The position numbers and the translations under genes were made by a program. DNA of 64,000 nt, from the NCBI RefSeq assembly GCF_000170895.1, contig NZ_ABCS01000011.1, forward strand, positions 87,092 through 151,091, given 5' to 3'. The notes beneath the pieces are model-generated. The model ran no database searches, was not told where the DNA came from, and saw only the letters and a program-made list of their open reading frames with translations. Numbering within the stretch: the first letter of the stretch is position 1; every line of letters begins with the position of its first letter. This document shows positions 18,708-28,308 of this stretch, piece after piece. Source of the stretch: Plesiocystis pacifica SIR-1 (GTDB taxonomy: Bacteria > Myxococcota_A > Polyangia > Nannocystales > Nannocystaceae).

Positions 18708-20249
18708 TTACCCGCTCTCGGCCTCGCCGTCATCGCCACGCCCGGGCTGCGATTGCGGTGTGTTCGAGTTGTCCGGTTCGGACTGGGGAGTCTCGACTTC
18801 GGGCTTGGGAGTCTCGACTTCGGGCTCGGGCCTCGCCTTGGGGTCGACTCCGCTGTCACCGGGGGGCGGCTCGCCGCGGAGCCGGGCCAGGCGCTGCTCC
18901 GCCCGCCCCTCCCAGCCGTAGCGCGTCGAGTGGACGTAGCGGCGGCCGTCACCCCGCCCCAGGTGATCGCGGAGCCGCTCGGGCAAGTGGCTGCGGTGGC
19001 GCGGATCGACGTTGCCCTCGAGGTCGTGGGGGTAGCGGTAGCCGCTGCCGTAGCCAGCCTGCTTCATCAGCTTGGTGACCGCGTTGCGGATCTCCATGGG
19101 CACGGGCAGCGGCCCCCGGCGGCGGACCTCCTTGCGCGCGGCGAAGTAGGCCTTGATGGTCGCGTTGCTCTTGGGCGCGAGCGAGAGGAATACGGCCGCC
19201 TGGCTCAGGGGCAAGACGGCCTCGGGCATGCCGACGAAGCGGGCCGCGTCGGCGCAGGACTGGGCGACGACGATGGCCTGGGGCTCGGCGTTGCCGACGT
19301 CCTCGGCCGCGAAGATCACCAGGCGGCGGGCGACGAACTCGAGGGGCTCGCCGGCCTCGAGCATGCGCGCCATCCAGTACACGGCCGCGTCGGGATCGCT
19401 GGCGCGCATGCTCTTGATGAACGCAGACGCAATGTTGTAGTGCTCCTCGCCGTCCCGGTCGTAGCGCAGGTGCGACTGGCCGAGGGCCTCGGCGACGAGC
19501 TCGGGGCTCAGCTCCCGGGCGGTCCCTTCCTCCCCTTCCCCAGCGTCTGGGTCGGCGTCCGGGACCAGATCGACGGCGAGCTCGAGGCTGTTGAGGGCCC
19601 GCCGCGCGTCGCCCTGAGACGCCAGCGCGATGGCCCCGAGCAAGCGGTCGCTGGCCTGGACCTGGCGCCGGCCGAGGCCGCGCTCGTCGTGCTCGAGGGC
19701 CGCCCGCAAGATGTCCACGAGCTGCGGGATGCCCAGAGCGCGCAGCTGCACGACCCGCGCGCGGCTGAGCAAGGCCGCGTTGACCTCGAAGCTCGGGTTC
19801 TCCGTGGTCGCGCCGATCAGCGTGCACACGCCGGCCTCGACGTGGGGCAGCAGGGCGTCTTGCTGGGCTTTGTTAAAGCGGTGGATCTCATCGACGAAGA
19901 GCAGGGTCGCCCGGCCCTGGTAGTCCCGGCGCTCGCGGGCTCGCTCGACGGCCTTGCGCAGGTCCTTGACCCCCGCGTCGGTGGCCGAGAGGGTGTCGAA
20001 GTGGGCGCCGGTGCGCGACGCGATGATCCGCGCCAGCGTCGTCTTGCCCGTGCCCGGCGGGCCCCAGAAGATCATGCTCGGGATGCGGTCGCTCTCGACG
20101 ACGCGTCGGAGCAGGCGCCCGGGTCCCGTGAGGTGCTCTTGGCCCACGTAGCCGTCGAGGTCCCGGGGCCGCATGCGCTCGGCCAGGGGCACCAGCGCCG
20201 GGTCGCTGCGGCGGGCGTGGCTGAACAGGTCCTCGTCGCGGGCGGACAT
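18708..20249 (-). CDS. rarA: RarA/MgsA-type AAA+ replication recombination factor
   Basis: ATG 20249 gives 513 residues. Related to clamp-loader ATPases; in bacteria RarA acts at stalled forks with SSB. Seen directly: [14 protein letters not shown], Walker [10 protein letters not shown], Walker [13 protein letters not shown], sensor 1 [12 protein letters not shown], sensor 2 region [13 protein letters not shown], then the tetramerisation part ([20 protein letters not shown] and [18 protein letters not shown]). The last 60 residues are a Pro/Glu-rich tail with a duplicated PEVETP motif, not part of the usual 440-residue protein. Followed 10 bases later by pdxJ, so the pair is likely one transcript. 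Confidence 0.93.
   Translation of the reverse strand: MSARDEDLFSHARRSDPALVPLAERMRPRDLDGYVGQEHLTGPGRLLRRVVESDRIPSMIFWGPPGTGKTTLARIIASRTGAHFDTLSATDAGVKDLRKAVERARERRDYQGRATLLFVDEIHRFNKAQQDALLPHVEAGVCTLIGATTENPSFEVNAALLSRARVVQLRALGIPQLVDILRAALEHDERGLGRRQVQASDRLLGAIALASQGDARRALNSLELAVDLVPDADPDAGEGEEGTARELSPELVAEALGQSHLRYDRDGEEHYNIASAFIKSMRASDPDAAVYWMARMLEAGEPLEFVARRLVIFAAEDVGNAEPQAIVVAQSCADAARFVGMPEAVLPLSQAAVFLSLAPKSNATIKAYFAARKEVRRRGPLPVPMEIRNAVTKLMKQAGYGSGYRYPHDLEGNVDPRHRSHLPERLRDHLGRGDGRRYVHSTRYGWEGRAEQRLARLRGEPPPGDSGVDPKARPEPEVETPKPEVETPQSEPDNSNTPQSQPGRGDDGEAESG
18786..18827 (-). repeat. 21-bp direct repeat in the rarA tail
   Basis: gggagtctcgacttcgggct occurs at 18786 and again at 18807, the second copy differing only in the last base of the 21-base unit. 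It encodes the repeated PEVETP(K/Q) motif in the disordered tail of RarA. Confidence 0.8.
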
Positions 20250-20387
20250 CGGCGCCCGGAGGCTACTCTGCGCGCTGGGAGGGAGCCAAGTGAGCGACAA
20301 CGGGGCGCGAAGAGCCCGCTTTCAGACCTGCCTCACGCACCCCAGACGCGCTTGTAAGCGCCCAGTTGCGCCGCTACGCTGCGCGCC

Positions 20388-21518
20388 ATGCTCCGCTCTC
20401 GCCTCCTCCGGGGTCTTCGTCTCGCGCTCCCCATGGCCGCTCTGTTGTTCGTGGCCCCCCCGATGTCCGGGTGCAAGAAGGCCAACCTCGTCGAGCTCGA
20501 GGTCCCCGCCAGCGGCGTCGAGCTGCGCTACGACCTCCAGCCCGGGGCCACCTTCGACGGCAAGATCCTGCGGCGGGAGACCCTCTCGTCTCGCGGCCAG
20601 CAGCTCAACCGCTCCCTGAGCTTCACGGTCCAGCTGGTCGTCCGCGGCCTCGACGAGAAGGGCAACGCCCTGGTCGCGGCGACCATCGCCAACATCGACA
20701 TCGACTGGGTCGTGCCCGGCATGCCGATGTCCATGGACGAGTTCGCCCAAAAGTCCAAGCAGCGCCTCGAGGGGGCGACGATCCGCTTCTTCGTCGAGCC
20801 CAGCGGCCGCGTGTTCGACGTGCCCTCCGCCCCTCCGGAGCTGTCCGACCCCGAGGCCCAGGTGCTCGACTCCGTGCTCGAGGGCCTGACCTCTGCGTTT
20901 TTTGTCGTCCCGGAGGAGAAGCTCGCCGGCGGCGGCACCTGGGAGAACAGCGACACCCGCGGGCGCGAGGGCAAGCTCGGCAAGTACATCGTCGAGACCA
21001 ACCGCGGCGCCCTCGAGGGCATGTTCGAGGACACCGAGGCCAACTTCTCCTTCGCCCAGCTGGGCATCGAGCGCGACCGCACCGAGACGACCACGACCAA
21101 GGACGGGTCCAGCGAGATCCGCGTGCGCGAGACGACCACGGTGCAGTTCGACACCGGCGCCAACTACCTGCGCTCGCTCGAGAGCAAGATGACCCGGACC
21201 CAGGGTCCCACGGTGACCACGGTGCGCTTCCAGGCCGACTGGGAGCGCGGAGCCTCCTCGCCGGTGGCCGCGGACATGGGCGGCGGCGACGCGCCCCCGG
21301 CCGACGCGGGTGCGGGGGACGCCGCGGCCAACGGCGACGCCAGCGTCCAGCGCATCGACGACCCCTGCAGCGACGACTACGTCGGCCCCGACGACTGCCT
21401 GGACCCCTGCAGCGTCAACTACATGGGCGAAGAGGCGTGCGAGAAGGCCGAGGACGGAGCCGGCGAGGCGCCTGCCGAGGGAGCCCCGGCCGAAGACGCC
21501 GCGGCGCCGGCCGAGTAG
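20388..21518 (+). CDS. lipoprotein, unknown, with duplicated Cys motif at the C-terminus
   Basis: 376 residues. Signal peptide with lipobox (APPMSGC, Cys29). Residues 35-290 form a beta-rich domain with repeated lines such as LSFTVQLVVRGLDEKGNALV and TTTVQFDTGANYLRSLESKM, similar in style to DUF6263-type lipoproteins (tentative). The C-terminal 60 residues are Ala/Asp/Gly-rich and carry two related units, DPCSDDYVGPDDC and DPCSVNYMGEEAC, each with two cysteines. An intrinsic terminator lies 25 bases beyond the stop. Role unknown; probably on the outer membrane. Confidence 0.7.
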   Translation: MLRSRLLRGLRLALPMAALLFVAPPMSGCKKANLVELEVPASGVELRYDLQPGATFDGKILRRETLSSRGQQLNRSLSFTVQLVVRGLDEKGNALVAATIANIDIDWVVPGMPMSMDEFAQKSKQRLEGATIRFFVEPSGRVFDVPSAPPELSDPEAQVLDSVLEGLTSAFFVVPEEKLAGGGTWENSDTRGREGKLGKYIVETNRGALEGMFEDTEANFSFAQLGIERDRTETTTTKDGSSEIRVRETTTVQFDTGANYLRSLESKMTRTQGPTVTTVRFQADWERGASSPVAADMGGGDAPPADAGAGDAAANGDASVQRIDDPCSDDYVGPDDCLDPCSVNYMGEEACEKAEDGAGEAPAEGAPAEDAAAPAE

Positions 21519-21524
21519 CCCTCG

Positions 21525-24500
21525 CTAGCCCTGCTCGCCTTCGGGAGCCGCCTCTGCGGCTCCCTTTTTTTCGTCCTTGGCCCGGGCCTTCACGCTCAGA
21601 TCGAGGCGCTCGCCGTCCCGGCGCAGCTCCAGGCGGACGCTCTGCCCCGCGCGCACGCGGCTGTTCGAGAGCTTCTGGGCCGCCGTGCCGGCGCCGAGGC
21701 TGGCCACGGACTCGCCGTCGATGGTCAGGACCTCGTCCCCGGGCACGACCCCGGCGTCCTCGGCCGCGCCGCCCACGTCGATGGAGCGGACCCACAGACG
21801 CACCGGCGCGGGCTTGCCCGGCTCGGCCGGCTCCGGATCGGGCTCCTCGTCGCTCGCCTCGAGGTCCGTCCCCGGCGGCCGCGGGCGCTCGTCCCAGGTC
21901 GCCGTGGTCACGCGCATGCCCAGGTCGCCGCGCTCGTCCCGGGGCACGGACTCGGTCTGCGTGCCCTTGACGGTGCCCAGGTCGAGGGTCTCCCCAGGCT
22001 CGAGCTCGAAGTCGACGACGGCCACGGCCGCGGCGCTGCCCAGGTCGATGTCCGGGTCCATGAAGGTCAGCGTGCCCTTGCCCGGCGGCACCTCGTCGAT
22101 GACGAAGCGCCCGTCGTAGCCGGTCTTGGGCCCCTGCCCCGTCAGCAGGCCCATGCCCCCCTGCCCCCGCGAGGCGTTGCTCTCGGTGGTCATCAGCACG
22201 GCCATGCCGCGCAGGGCCTCGCCGTCGGCGGCGTTGATGAGCTCGCCCTCGAGGCTGCCCCAGGCGTCGAGCTGGAGCTCCACGCGCTCCCGGGAGCTCT
22301 CGCCGAGCTCGACCAGTGTCGTGGCCGAGCCGCCGTCGGCGGTGACGACGATCTCGTACTTGCCCGGGTCGAGGCGGTCGAAGCTGAACTCGCCCGAAGG
22401 ATCGTTGACCCGGGTCGTGCGCGAGACCGAGCCGCTGAGCGCGACGGTGTACTTGGGCACGGCCTTGCCCTTGGCGAGCACCTTGCCGTCGAGGCCGCCG
22501 AGGGTCTCGAGGGTCAGGGTCACCCGCGTGCCCACGCCGACGCCGGGCGAGACCCCGTCCTGCGTGGCCCGGGCGCCGCCCCGCTCGCCCTCGGCGACGA
22601 GGTTGTAGGCGCGATCGCGGCGCAGCTCGGTGATCACGAAGAAGCCGTTTTCGTCGGTCAGCACCGGCGGCTCGGCGAAGTAGGCCGACTGCGTCCAGTC
22701 CCGGCGATCGGCCCGCTCCTTCTCGGGGGTCACGCCCTCGACGGTCTCGGTCTCCTCTTGGCCCGGGCGCATGGCGGCCATGAAGGCGTCGGAGCTGACG
22801 TCGAGGGCCGCGGTCACGAAGGCGTCGGGCACCGGGACGCCGTCGGCGTCGACGACCTGGCCCTCGATGAGCCCGTCCCGGGGCGACACGCGCAGCTCGA
22901 GGAAGGTGTCGTTGACGGTGTCCTCGATGTTCAGCTCGAGGGGCTGGACCTCCTCGTCCTCGCCGCTGCCCTTGGGCTCGGGGCCGGCCCCGGGCGCCCA
23001 GCTCATCGCCCGGCCCTTGCTGTCCTTGACGATGACCAGGTGCTTGCCCGGGTCGAGGCCGCGCACGGAGTAGCGCCCGTCCTCGCCCGTGGGCGCAGCG
23101 CCCGTCTCCGGACCGCCGAAGTTCATCTGGATGTCGCCGGGGCCCTCGGGGTCCGCCGGGGTCACCGAGACCGTCACGCCGGCCTGGGGCGCGCCGGTGG
23201 AGTCGAGCACCGTCCCGGCCACCGTGGCGCCCTTTTCCATGGCCACGGTCACGCCCTCGAGGTCCTCGCCGCCGAGTTTGACCTCGAGCTCGCCCTTGTA
23301 GCCGTCGTCGCTCTCGGCGGTCAGGGTCAGGGGGCGGCCGCCGCTGAGGCCCCCGCCCGGGGTCAGCGGCCCGAGCTCGAACTCGCCGTTTTCGTCGGCG
23401 ATGGCCCAGGCCATGCCGTCGGCCATCATCCCGCCGAGGTTGCCCAAGCTGGCCTCCTCGGGGTTGGGGCGCAACGCGATGCGGGCCTGCCGAGGCGGCT
23501 CCACACGACCCCGGATGCGCACGCCGGTGTCGAGCTCGATGAGCAGATCGGTGATGTCCGAGTCCTGGACCACGGCCGTCGCCCCGGTCAGGGTCAGCAG
23601 GTTCTCCTCCCCGACCGCGCCGACTTGGAAGGTGCCCGTGGGCACGCCGAGGATCTCGAAGTAGCCGTCGCTGCTCGTCGGCGCCGTGGCCACGAGCAGC
23701 GCGGGCGGCTGGAGCTGCCACGCCCCCACGAGCACGCCCTCGATGGCGCCCTCGGGGTCGCCATCGGGGACCACGAAGCCCGAGAGGGTGTAGGCGCGGT
23801 CGACCCACAGCTCGACGCCGGACACGGGCTCGCCGATGCCCACGGCGACCTCGACGGGGCTGGTCGTCGCGTAGCCGGCCGCCGCCGCCGAGATCTTGAC
23901 CACCCCCGAGCGCAGGCCCCGGAGGCGGAAGCGGCCGGCGTCGTCGGTCACGACCACCGAGCCGTCGAGGCTGATGTTGGTCGTGAACCCGCCCATGCCG
24001 CCCATGCGCGAGTCGGCGAAGGTCACCCGCGCGCCGGCGACGGGCTTGCCCCCTTCGGCGCCCTCGGCCCGGGCGAGCACGACCCCCTCGATGGTCCCGC
24101 CGGGGACCAGGCGGAAGTCCTCGGTCCGCGCGGCGTCGAGGACCTCCGTCAGCCGGACGTCGCCGACATAGTCCGCGTGCAGCGTGGACATGGCGTAGCG
24201 GCCGTTGGCCACGGACACGGAGTAGCGCCCCTCCTCGTCGCTGATGACGGCCAGGGGCACCTGGCGAAAGCCAAAGTTGGCCCCGCCGGCCTCTTGGATC
24301 TGCACGAGCACGCCCTCGATGGGGCCGCCGTCGATGTCCGAGATGGTCCCCGAGATCGGGTTGCCGCCCGCGCGCAGGGCCAGGTCGAAGGTGCGCGCGG
24401 CGTCCTTGGCCTTGGGCCCGAACACCTGCACGTCCGCGCGCTGTCCGGGCAGGAAGCCGTCAGCCGTGGCAGAGAGCAGGTAGCGCCCGGGCAGCACGGC

Positions 24501-24884
24501 GTCGAGCTGCCAGCCGCCGTTGGCGTCCGTCACGACCATGAGCGGCTGCGAGGGCTCACCGGCCTCGGGCGCCTGGCCGCGGAACACCCCCTTGCGCGAG
24601 AGCAGGACCACCGCGCCCTCGATGCCCTCGCCGTCGTCGGCCCGGGTCACGCGGCCGCCGATGCTCGCTGGCGCCTCGAAGTCGAGGCCATCGGCGGACG
24701 AGCGAAGCGCCCGCTTGCGGCGCAGGGCCTCCGCGGGATCCACGGTCTGCGCGACCTCCTCGTCGGCGTCCTCGGGGCCCTCACTGCCCCTTTGCTTCCA
24801 CAGCAGGGCCGCCGCGATCACCACGGCCAGGACAATCCCGCCGATCACGGCCCACTTCATCGTCGAGGAGTTGCGCTCGGTCAT
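21525..24884 (-). CDS. membrane-anchored protein with many carboxypeptidase-regulatory-like repeats and a C-terminal PDZ domain
   Basis: ATG 24884 (1119 residues) is a compromise; ATG 24914 or 24860 are possible. A transmembrane anchor (MKWAVIGGIVLAVVIAAALL) lies near the N-terminus. From about residue 70 there are at least eight Ig-like carboxypeptidase-regulatory/SpaA-type repeats: IGGRVTRADDGEGIEGAVVL, ISGTISDIDGGPIEGVLVQI, TLSGFVVPDGDPEGAIEGVL, VAGTVLDSTGAPQAGVTVSV, IEGQVVDADGVPVPDAFVTA and others. The last 110 residues are a PDZ domain (DVGGAAEDAGVVPGDEVLTI) followed by a Lys/Glu tail. Such proteins sit in the periplasm or cell surface; PDZ suggests peptide C-terminus binding. The partner is unknown. 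Confidence 0.82.
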   Translation of the reverse strand: MTERNSSTMKWAVIGGIVLAVVIAAALLWKQRGSEGPEDADEEVAQTVDPAEALRRKRALRSSADGLDFEAPASIGGRVTRADDGEGIEGAVVLLSRKGVFRGQAPEAGEPSQPLMVVTDANGGWQLDAVLPGRYLLSATADGFLPGQRADVQVFGPKAKDAARTFDLALRAGGNPISGTISDIDGGPIEGVLVQIQEAGGANFGFRQVPLAVISDEEGRYSVSVANGRYAMSTLHADYVGDVRLTEVLDAARTEDFRLVPGGTIEGVVLARAEGAEGGKPVAGARVTFADSRMGGMGGFTTNISLDGSVVVTDDAGRFRLRGLRSGVVKISAAAAGYATTSPVEVAVGIGEPVSGVELWVDRAYTLSGFVVPDGDPEGAIEGVLVGAWQLQPPALLVATAPTSSDGYFEILGVPTGTFQVGAVGEENLLTLTGATAVVQDSDITDLLIELDTGVRIRGRVEPPRQARIALRPNPEEASLGNLGGMMADGMAWAIADENGEFELGPLTPGGGLSGGRPLTLTAESDDGYKGELEVKLGGEDLEGVTVAMEKGATVAGTVLDSTGAPQAGVTVSVTPADPEGPGDIQMNFGGPETGAAPTGEDGRYSVRGLDPGKHLVIVKDSKGRAMSWAPGAGPEPKGSGEDEEVQPLELNIEDTVNDTFLELRVSPRDGLIEGQVVDADGVPVPDAFVTAALDVSSDAFMAAMRPGQEETETVEGVTPEKERADRRDWTQSAYFAEPPVLTDENGFFVITELRRDRAYNLVAEGERGGARATQDGVSPGVGVGTRVTLTLETLGGLDGKVLAKGKAVPKYTVALSGSVSRTTRVNDPSGEFSFDRLDPGKYEIVVTADGGSATTLVELGESSRERVELQLDAWGSLEGELINAADGEALRGMAVLMTTESNASRGQGGMGLLTGQGPKTGYDGRFVIDEVPPGKGTLTFMDPDIDLGSAAAVAVVDFELEPGETLDLGTVKGTQTESVPRDERGDLGMRVTTATWDERPRPPGTDLEASDEEPDPEPAEPGKPAPVRLWVRSIDVGGAAEDAGVVPGDEVLTIDGESVASLGAGTAAQKLSNSRVRAGQSVRLELRRDGERLDLSVKARAKDEKKGAAEAAPEGEQG
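21543..21571 (+). terminator. intrinsic terminator of the 20388-21518 lipoprotein gene
   Basis: gggagccgc / gcggctccc with a cttc-type 4-base loop (21543-21564) followed by seven T (21565-21571) is a textbook plus-strand terminator. It lies inside the 3' coding end of the convergent gene at 21525-24884, so the same bases also encode Lys-Lys-Gly-Ala residues. Confidence 0.9.
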
Positions 24885-24965
24885 CCTTCGCTCGCAGCAG
24901 CGCCATCCTCGCATGTCACGAGGACGCGGCGCTCCCTAGAGCGTGTCGCTCGGCTGCGTTTTGTC

Positions 24966-26174
24966 TCAGAGGGGTCGTCGAGGAACGCGCTTGGACAGGC
25001 CGCAGGTGACCTCGTAGGGGATCAGCTGGGCCCAATCGGCGAGCTCGTAGAGGTCGATGCGTTCCCGCCCCTGGGTCCCCATCAAGGTCACCCGCTCGCC
25101 TTCCCGGGCGTCCGGCAGCTCGGTGACGTCGACCATGGACAGGTCCATGGTGATGTTGCCGACGACGGGGCAGCGATGCCCGCGGATCAGCATCTGCGCC
25201 CGGCCGCTCATGGTCCGCGGGTAGCCGTCGCCGTAGCCCACGGGCACGATGCCGAGGCGAGAGGGCCGATCGAGGACCTGGCGGTGGCCGTAGGACACGG
25301 CCGTGCCCGCCGGCAGCTCGCGGATCCCCAGCAAGCGCGAGTGCACCCCCATGGCCATGCGCAGCTCGGGGAGCTCGACCGCCCGACTCGAGCCCGCGCC
25401 GTAGAGCGCGATGCCGGGTCGGACCATGTCGAGGTGGGCCTCGCTAAAGCGGACCAGGCCGGCGCTGTTGCACACGTGGCGGATCGAAGGGTGGATGCGC
25501 CGCTCGCCGAGGACGCGCAGGCAGGCCTGGAAGCGCTCGAGCTGGCGCGCGCTGGTCAGGGCGTCCTCCGCATCGTCGGCGCAGGCGAAGTGGGTCATGA
25601 CCCCCTCGATGCGCAGCTCGCTGGCGGCGTGGGCCTGGTACCAGTCCAAGAGCGCGCCGAGGTCTTCCGGCAGCACGCCCAGGCGAGACATGCCCGTGTC
25701 GATCTTGATGTGCACCGGCAAGGTCGCCGCGCCGCTGCGGCGGACGGCCGAGGTGAGCAGCTGAAAGTGCTGCGGCGACCAGACCACCGGGGTCAGGGCG
25801 CCGTGGACGATGACGTCCTCCGAGCCCGGGTGGACGCCGCTGAGCACGAGCACCGGCGCCCGGACGCCGTGCTGGCGCAGCTCGACGCCCTCTTCCACCA
25901 AGGACACCGCCAGGCCCCAGGCGCCGGCGTCGACGAAGGCCCGGGCGCTCTCGACGGCCCCGTGGCCGTAGCCGTCAGCCTTGACCACCGCGAGCACCCG
26001 GCAGCGCTCCCCGACGTGGGCCTGGACCGTGCGCAGGTTGTGGGCCAGGGCGCCCTCGTCCACGGACGCCCAGGTCGGGCGGACCTCGACGCTGCGTGGT
26101 TGGCGACGCTCCCGAGAGCGGCGCTCGGGGCCGGTGTAGGCCAGGGCCTTGGGCTGGGGCTGAGAGTTGCTCAC
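24966..26174 (-). CDS. alr: alanine racemase
   Basis: Alr interconverts L- and D-alanine with PLP, supplying D-Ala for peptidoglycan. GTG 26174 (MSNSQPQPKALAYTG) is the first reasonable start; the frame is open 320 bases further upstream without a better one. Of 402 residues the first 30 form an Arg-rich extension (GPERRSRERRQPRSVEVRPT), then the TIM barrel: VVKADGYGHGAVESA with the PLP-binding Lys, HIKIDTGMSRLG, VRPGIALYGAG. The C-terminal domain carries the catalytic Tyr in AVSYGHRQ, then PVGYGDGYPRTMSG and VGNITMDLSMVDVTELP. All key residues are present. Divergent from the Cys-rich lipoprotein gene at 26359. Confidence 0.95.
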   Translation of the reverse strand: MSNSQPQPKALAYTGPERRSRERRQPRSVEVRPTWASVDEGALAHNLRTVQAHVGERCRVLAVVKADGYGHGAVESARAFVDAGAWGLAVSLVEEGVELRQHGVRAPVLVLSGVHPGSEDVIVHGALTPVVWSPQHFQLLTSAVRRSGAATLPVHIKIDTGMSRLGVLPEDLGALLDWYQAHAASELRIEGVMTHFACADDAEDALTSARQLERFQACLRVLGERRIHPSIRHVCNSAGLVRFSEAHLDMVRPGIALYGAGSSRAVELPELRMAMGVHSRLLGIRELPAGTAVSYGHRQVLDRPSRLGIVPVGYGDGYPRTMSGRAQMLIRGHRCPVVGNITMDLSMVDVTELPDAREGERVTLMGTQGRERIDLYELADWAQLIPYEVTCGLSKRVPRRPL

Positions 26175-26358
26175 GGGCGGCTGACCGGGACAGAGTAAAC
26201 AATCGTTGGTCTCGGTACAGGAGTCCGGAGACGAGCGGAGGGAGTTCACGCCGAAGGGCACGGCGCCCGGACGCACCGGGCCCTGCGATGCTTCCCACCG
26301 CGCGGACCTTGGCGGACCTGTGCGACACTCGCCGTTGGCCACTTGGGGTCCTTGGGCG

Positions 26359-27507
26359 ATGTCGAACACCAGCACTTTCCGTTGTCTCGGGCCCCTCGCC
26401 CTGCCCCTGCTCCTCGCTCTCGGCGCGTGCCCTGCGGGCTCCGGCGACGACGGTGGATCCGAAGACGCCGCGGACGAGGCCGGCGAGACGGGCACGACCT
26501 TGCCGGACGGGACCCACTGCGCCGCCGGCTACACCTGCTGGCCCGACCCCGCCGAGGAGGTCGTGTGGGTCATGAAGGACGACGGCAACGTCAACGGGCC
26601 GACCTGCAAGTCCGTGTGCGAGGGCGCCCTCGGGGAGAACTGTGCCTTCAACGCTTGCGACGCCGGGCGCCCCGTCGCCTACCCCGACATGGCCAGCTTC
26701 ACCCCCGTCGCCGAGGGCCTCGGCTTCGCCTGCAAGCCCGGGGGCTGCTGGGACTCCGTCGCGCCCTCCGAGGGCCTCTACCTGGTCTCGATCGACACCG
26801 ACGAAGAGGGCGCGAAGAGCTGCTACTTCCCGACCGAGACCGAGCAGCGCTGCGACACCCACCCCGGCAACGCCAACTGCTTTGGCGAGCGCTACTCGGC
26901 CGTGTGCCCCTGCGTCCCCAAGCCCCTCGACGAGGCCTGCGAGTGGGAGTGCCCGCCCAACCACACCACGCAGGCGACCTGGAAGACCGAGGGCAGCAGC
27001 TGCGTCGAGCGCATCAACTACTGGCGCAAGCGGGCCTGCGAGGAGGGCTGGGTCGAGTGCCCGCCCGCCGGCCTCCCGCCCATGGTCGAGTGCACCGCTT
27101 GCCACGAGTGCGCCAACTCGGAGGCCCAGTACGACTCGCAAAACGGCGCCCACGCGTCCTTTGGCCGGTGCGGCGAGCACGTCCAGGGTGAGGGCGGCGG
27201 GGCGACCTGCGCGGACGTCATCGACGCCTTCATCAGCGAGCGCGCCCCCGACGAGAACGGGGTCATGCGCTGCCAGGGCCACTGCGGGCCGATCGTCGCC
27301 GCGGGCTGCCAGACCTTCTTTTGGGGCAAGGCCCAGGACTCCAACTTCCACACCCTCAACTGGCGCTCGTGCAACGTGGACACCTGCCAGAGCTACTGCG
27401 ACGAGCACCCCGGGGAGTGCTTCACCCACGAGAGCTCGCCCGCGCTGACCTGCGACGACCCGGGCGTGGACGCCGAGCCCAACCCGGACATCGCCGCCTG
27501 CGGCTGA
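26359..27507 (+). CDS. Cys-rich lipoprotein with CAP/SCP-like domain
   Basis: ATG 26359 gives 382 residues with a lipoprotein signal (LLLALGACPAGSG). About 30 cysteines. The middle (residues 70-200) is a Cys-rich domain I cannot name. From CVERINYWRKRACEEGW onward it follows the pattern of CAP/SCP (cysteine-rich secretory) domains as found in myxobacterial lipoproteins: CTACHECANSEAQYDSQNGA, then HASFGRCGEH, then a loop where typical proteins have the AQNEC motif, and CQTFFWGKAQ as the last strand. The usual central Glu motif is not obvious, so the fold call is tentative. Extracellular and disulfide-bonded by composition. Confidence 0.6.
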   Translation: MSNTSTFRCLGPLALPLLLALGACPAGSGDDGGSEDAADEAGETGTTLPDGTHCAAGYTCWPDPAEEVVWVMKDDGNVNGPTCKSVCEGALGENCAFNACDAGRPVAYPDMASFTPVAEGLGFACKPGGCWDSVAPSEGLYLVSIDTDEEGAKSCYFPTETEQRCDTHPGNANCFGERYSAVCPCVPKPLDEACEWECPPNHTTQATWKTEGSSCVERINYWRKRACEEGWVECPPAGLPPMVECTACHECANSEAQYDSQNGAHASFGRCGEHVQGEGGGATCADVIDAFISERAPDENGVMRCQGHCGPIVAAGCQTFFWGKAQDSNFHTLNWRSCNVDTCQSYCDEHPGECFTHESSPALTCDDPGVDAEPNPDIAACG

Positions 27508-27585
27508 CTCGACCTGACTCAACCAATTCAAACGACGGCCAGCGCGGACGCGGACCGTCGAGTGCGGTGGAGGGCCAGGCTCAGC

Positions 27586-28308
27586 TCAGGGCGCGGCGCT
27601 GTTGCCCATCAGGGTCTCGCCGAGGATCATCCGGCGACCGCTCGAGCTGAGCAGGCCGTTGCGAGCCATGGCGCTGAGGGTGCGCGACACGGTCTCGCGG
27701 CACGAGCCGACCATGCGGGCGAGCTCGGACTGGGTCGGGACCGGGGCGAGGATCCAGCCCTCGTCCGCCGGCGAGTGCCGGCCCTGGCGCTTGGCGAGGC
27801 GGACGAGGGTCCGGCGCAGGCGCTCTTCGACGTCGCACAGGGCCAGGCCGCTGGCCACGGACTCGACCTCGCTGAGCTTCTCGCTCATCAGCTTCATCAA
27901 GCGCACGAGGGTGTTGGAGTCCCGGCGCAGGTGGGCCGAGAGCACGTCGGCGGGGATGCGGGCGATGTCCGTGGCGACCGCGGTCACGGCGGTGGTCGAA
28001 GCGCCGACGCCCTCGACGGCGCAGGACTCGCCGAACACGTCACCCGGCCCGAGGGAGGTCAGGATCAGGTCGCGGCCTCCGTCGGCGGCGCGGACCAGGT
28101 TCACCCGGCCGCGGAGCACGACGTAGAGCCCGTCGGGCTGCTGGCTCTCTCGAATGATGACCGTCTGGCTGGGCTTGCGGGAGCGCACGACGCTCCGGGC
28201 GAGGACCTCGATCTCCTCGTTGCGCGCGGCGGTGAACGGCTCGATGCAGGCGAGCATGTCTTCGACGGACATGCGTTCGAGGGGGATGGACGGGCGGCGG
28301 CTCTCCAT
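27586..28308 (-). CDS. Crp/Fnr-family transcriptional regulator
   Basis: ATG 28308 gives 240 residues. N-terminal cyclic-nucleotide-binding fold (residues 20-130): VIIRESQQPDGLYVVLRGRV, then LTSLGPGDVFGESCAVEG where the GESCAVEG segment matches the phosphate-binding cassette position. A long dimerisation helix (RRDSNTLVRLMKLMSEKLSE) is followed by an HTH_Crp domain with APVPTQSELARMVGSCRETV as recognition helix region. No N-terminal cysteine cluster as in Fnr, so oxygen sensing is unlikely. Divergent from the thi operon; regulation of it is possible but unsupported by an obvious palindrome. Confidence 0.9.
   Translation of the reverse strand: MESRRPSIPLERMSVEDMLACIEPFTAARNEEIEVLARSVVRSRKPSQTVIIRESQQPDGLYVVLRGRVNLVRAADGGRDLILTSLGPGDVFGESCAVEGVGASTTAVTAVATDIARIPADVLSAHLRRDSNTLVRLMKLMSEKLSEVESVASGLALCDVEERLRRTLVRLAKRQGRHSPADEGWILAPVPTQSELARMVGSCRETVSRTLSAMARNGLLSSSGRRMILGETLMGNSAAP

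Noticed and set aside
22758..26198. Long plus-strand open frame opposite the repeat protein and alr
   Set aside because: Composition is typical of antisense in GC-rich DNA; no motifs. Alr and the repeats on the minus strand are unambiguous.
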